Shown here: positions 62,542 through 64,000 of the stretch, in pieces
How the letters are laid out: every line of letters begins with the position of its first letter
Numbering within the stretch: position 1 is the stretch's first letter
NCBI RefSeq assembly: GCF_016808095.1
Contig: NC_068972.1
Span: 9,294,001 to 9,358,000 of the forward strand
Length of the DNA: 64,000 bases
Source of the DNA: Vigna angularis
Taxonomy: Eukaryota > Streptophyta > Magnoliopsida > Fabales > Fabaceae
Reading direction: 5' to 3'
Notes under the pieces: model-generated
Seen by the model: only the letters and a program-made list of their open reading frames with translations
The model's database searches: none
What the model was told of the DNA's origin: nothing
Program-made: the position numbers and the translations under genes

Positions 62542-63354
62542 TAGTACTATCAAAATGGAATGTAACCCGCGAACCAACCTGGTTCACCAAGGGTTTGAGC
62601 TGGGTTGGATTTAAAAAAATGTAATTTTTTTATACGAGATAATTTTCAATCCGGCTCACTTAGGACTCGGCTCATCCTGGTTCACCCAGTGGTGAGTCGG
62701 GTTGACTCACCAGCCCACCTAATTTAATTAAATTATTTATTGTGAGTAGCGCTCAACGCCCCCGAAGAAGGCGCAGAAGCATGGTTGCGTGGCCCTTGGC
62801 CCTCAGTGCCCAAAAAAGGGCACCCAGGCGTTCCTGCGCCTTCTTCAGCCTTCTACTTTGGTGCTTTTGCTGTTCTTCCTAGGTTTCAACTCCTTGATAA
62901 ATTGATCATCTTCCAAACATACCAATAACATACAAAATTGAGGGAATTAGTGATGAAAATCATTAAGTATAACCTCAACTGACTTATTCACAAAATTCAG
63001 ATAAAAGCGAGAATTTAAGCAAGCTTTAGGCTCAAAGAAAGTTGATTTGGTAGCAAAATTACACCACAGATAATGGTAAAATTTATCATTATCATGTGAT
63101 AAGGAAGAAGATGTTTCAAGAGAGAAAAATATTATAGATTTATCTATTCAAGACTCTAATATTATAAATGGACAAGTGGTACAAAAATTATCAATATTAA
63201 AAACTTATTTGTTCGCCTTTGTTACATGTTTTTGGATTATGTTTGGATTGTATGATATTATTTTTTTTAATTGTTTTTTTTTTGAATTATTTTAAGAAAA
63301 ACTTATAATTAAATGAGCCGGTGAGCCAACCCGTTTAACCCACCAATCTAGAGG
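62542..63354. mobile_element. Non-autonomous hAT-like element, copy 2 (rearranged)
   Basis: The left end, TAGTACTATCAAAATGG, matches copy 1 at 1022. The internal block from about 63103 (AAGATGTTTCAAGAGAG) to 63310 also matches. Between them, about 62741-63095 holds a private GC-richer piece (GCGCTCAACGCCCCC, GCGCCTTCTTCAGCC) absent from copy 1. The right terminus seems to be missing or truncated near 63354. Confidence 0.55.
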
Positions 63355-63689
63355 GTTACTCCCTCCACCACCACATGTTGCTCCCTACACCTCTCCATTC
63401 CCACTTTGTCTTACAATTAAAAGTTTTTTCTCATGAGGATTGAGGTAAACCAAGATTAGTTGAACATCGCATCTCCCACTCCCTCACTCTTTTAAAACTT
63501 TAATTCTGCAGCCCTCACCTCCCTCCTTTTTCTCTTTCAACAATTTTTTTATTTTTTAACAATTTTTTTATACAAAAAAATATTACAATTTAATGTAAAA
63601 TCTACACAAATAAACATTTATAATGTTCAGAAATTAAAATCTACAAAAAAAAATTAATAAACTAAAAACAAAAAAAAAATAAAAGAGTT
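63355..63689. other. Intergenic DNA, no feature seen
   Basis: Pyrimidine-rich then AT-rich sequence without recognised coding content. Confidence 0.4.
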
Positions 63690-63819
63690 GAAATGCGAAG
63701 ACTTGAACGAATGTGGGAAATCTGTTCAGTCTTCAATGGATCTCGACATTCATGGATGGATCTCAAGATCTATTGAAAGCTGAACGAATTTCCCACATCC
63801 GTTCAAGCATTTGCATTTC
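63690..63819. ncRNA. Candidate miRNA-precursor-like hairpin
   Basis: The left arm starting GAAATGCGAAGACTTGAACG pairs with the right arm ending CGTTCAAGCATTTGCATTTC. About 60 positions pair on each side with few scattered single mismatches and G:U pairs, and a small loop near 63750-63760. Size and pairing fit a plant MIRNA fold-back, although the mature arm matches no miRNA family I remember. A recent inverted duplication or a MITE would also give this structure. Confidence 0.45.
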
Positions 63820-64000
63820 TCTTCTTCTTCTTACACAGCACACCACATACATCCATTTATGGAGCACATATAAAAAAAGAACAAAAAGAAGGAAACTTTA
63901 ACCACAAAAATGTGCAAGGAAAGAATAAACAAAGAGAAAGAGGGACGGGGTGAGGGCTCTCTGTGTGAAGAAGAGAGGAAGAGAGAAAGTGAGGAGGTGA
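63820..64000. other. Window edge, no feature seen
   Basis: Purine-rich GA repeats (AGAGAAAGAGGGA, AGAGAGGAAGAGAG) occur near the end. They may belong to a feature continuing beyond the window. Confidence 0.35.

Overview
This is a plant nuclear window, most likely from a legume of the Phaseoleae (a Vigna or Phaseolus relative). That placement is inferred from AT-rich intergenic DNA, intron-rich genes with plant-type splice sites, typical legume transposon termini and the style of the proteins; no marker fixes the species.

Three conserved host genes are present, and all could be spliced by eye into uninterrupted reading frames: an OTU-domain deubiquitinase on the + strand (CDS 7544-14346, 10 coding exons, 360 aa), a Pumilio RNA-binding protein on the - strand (18969-25489, 10 coding exons, 982 aa) and an AVT1-type amino acid transporter on the - strand (35488-41811, 12 coding exons, 543 aa). 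The transporter gene contains a clear U12-type AT-AC intron and a 24-nt microexon. The three genes have unrelated cellular roles (ubiquitin removal, mRNA control, vacuolar amino acid transport), so the layout does not suggest a functional cluster.

Most of the rest is mobile DNA. Two complete solo LTRs (1912-4717 and 59325-62246, each with a 5-bp target duplication) and one 3' LTR next to a polypurine tract (52067-54946, reverse orientation) belong to one family. Each copy carries a different short-repeat module in its middle. Next to the third LTR, in the DNA that should be its internal region and antisense to it, lies a small two-exon WUSCHEL-like homeobox gene (56194-56754, 152 aa). The whole 5.4-kb block is bracketed by an identical 157-bp direct repeat. 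Other elements are a Pack-MULE with long inverted repeats carrying a formin fragment (31894-33667), a copia remnant with a 636-bp tandem triplication (28608-31252), a decayed Ty3/gypsy pol (about 14930-15650), several MITEs, a TRIM-like copia piece (47395-47800) and several AT microsatellites. Near the right edge a 130-nt imperfect hairpin resembles a plant miRNA precursor.

Many short open frames elsewhere are chance readings of AT-rich or repeat DNA and are not listed as genes.
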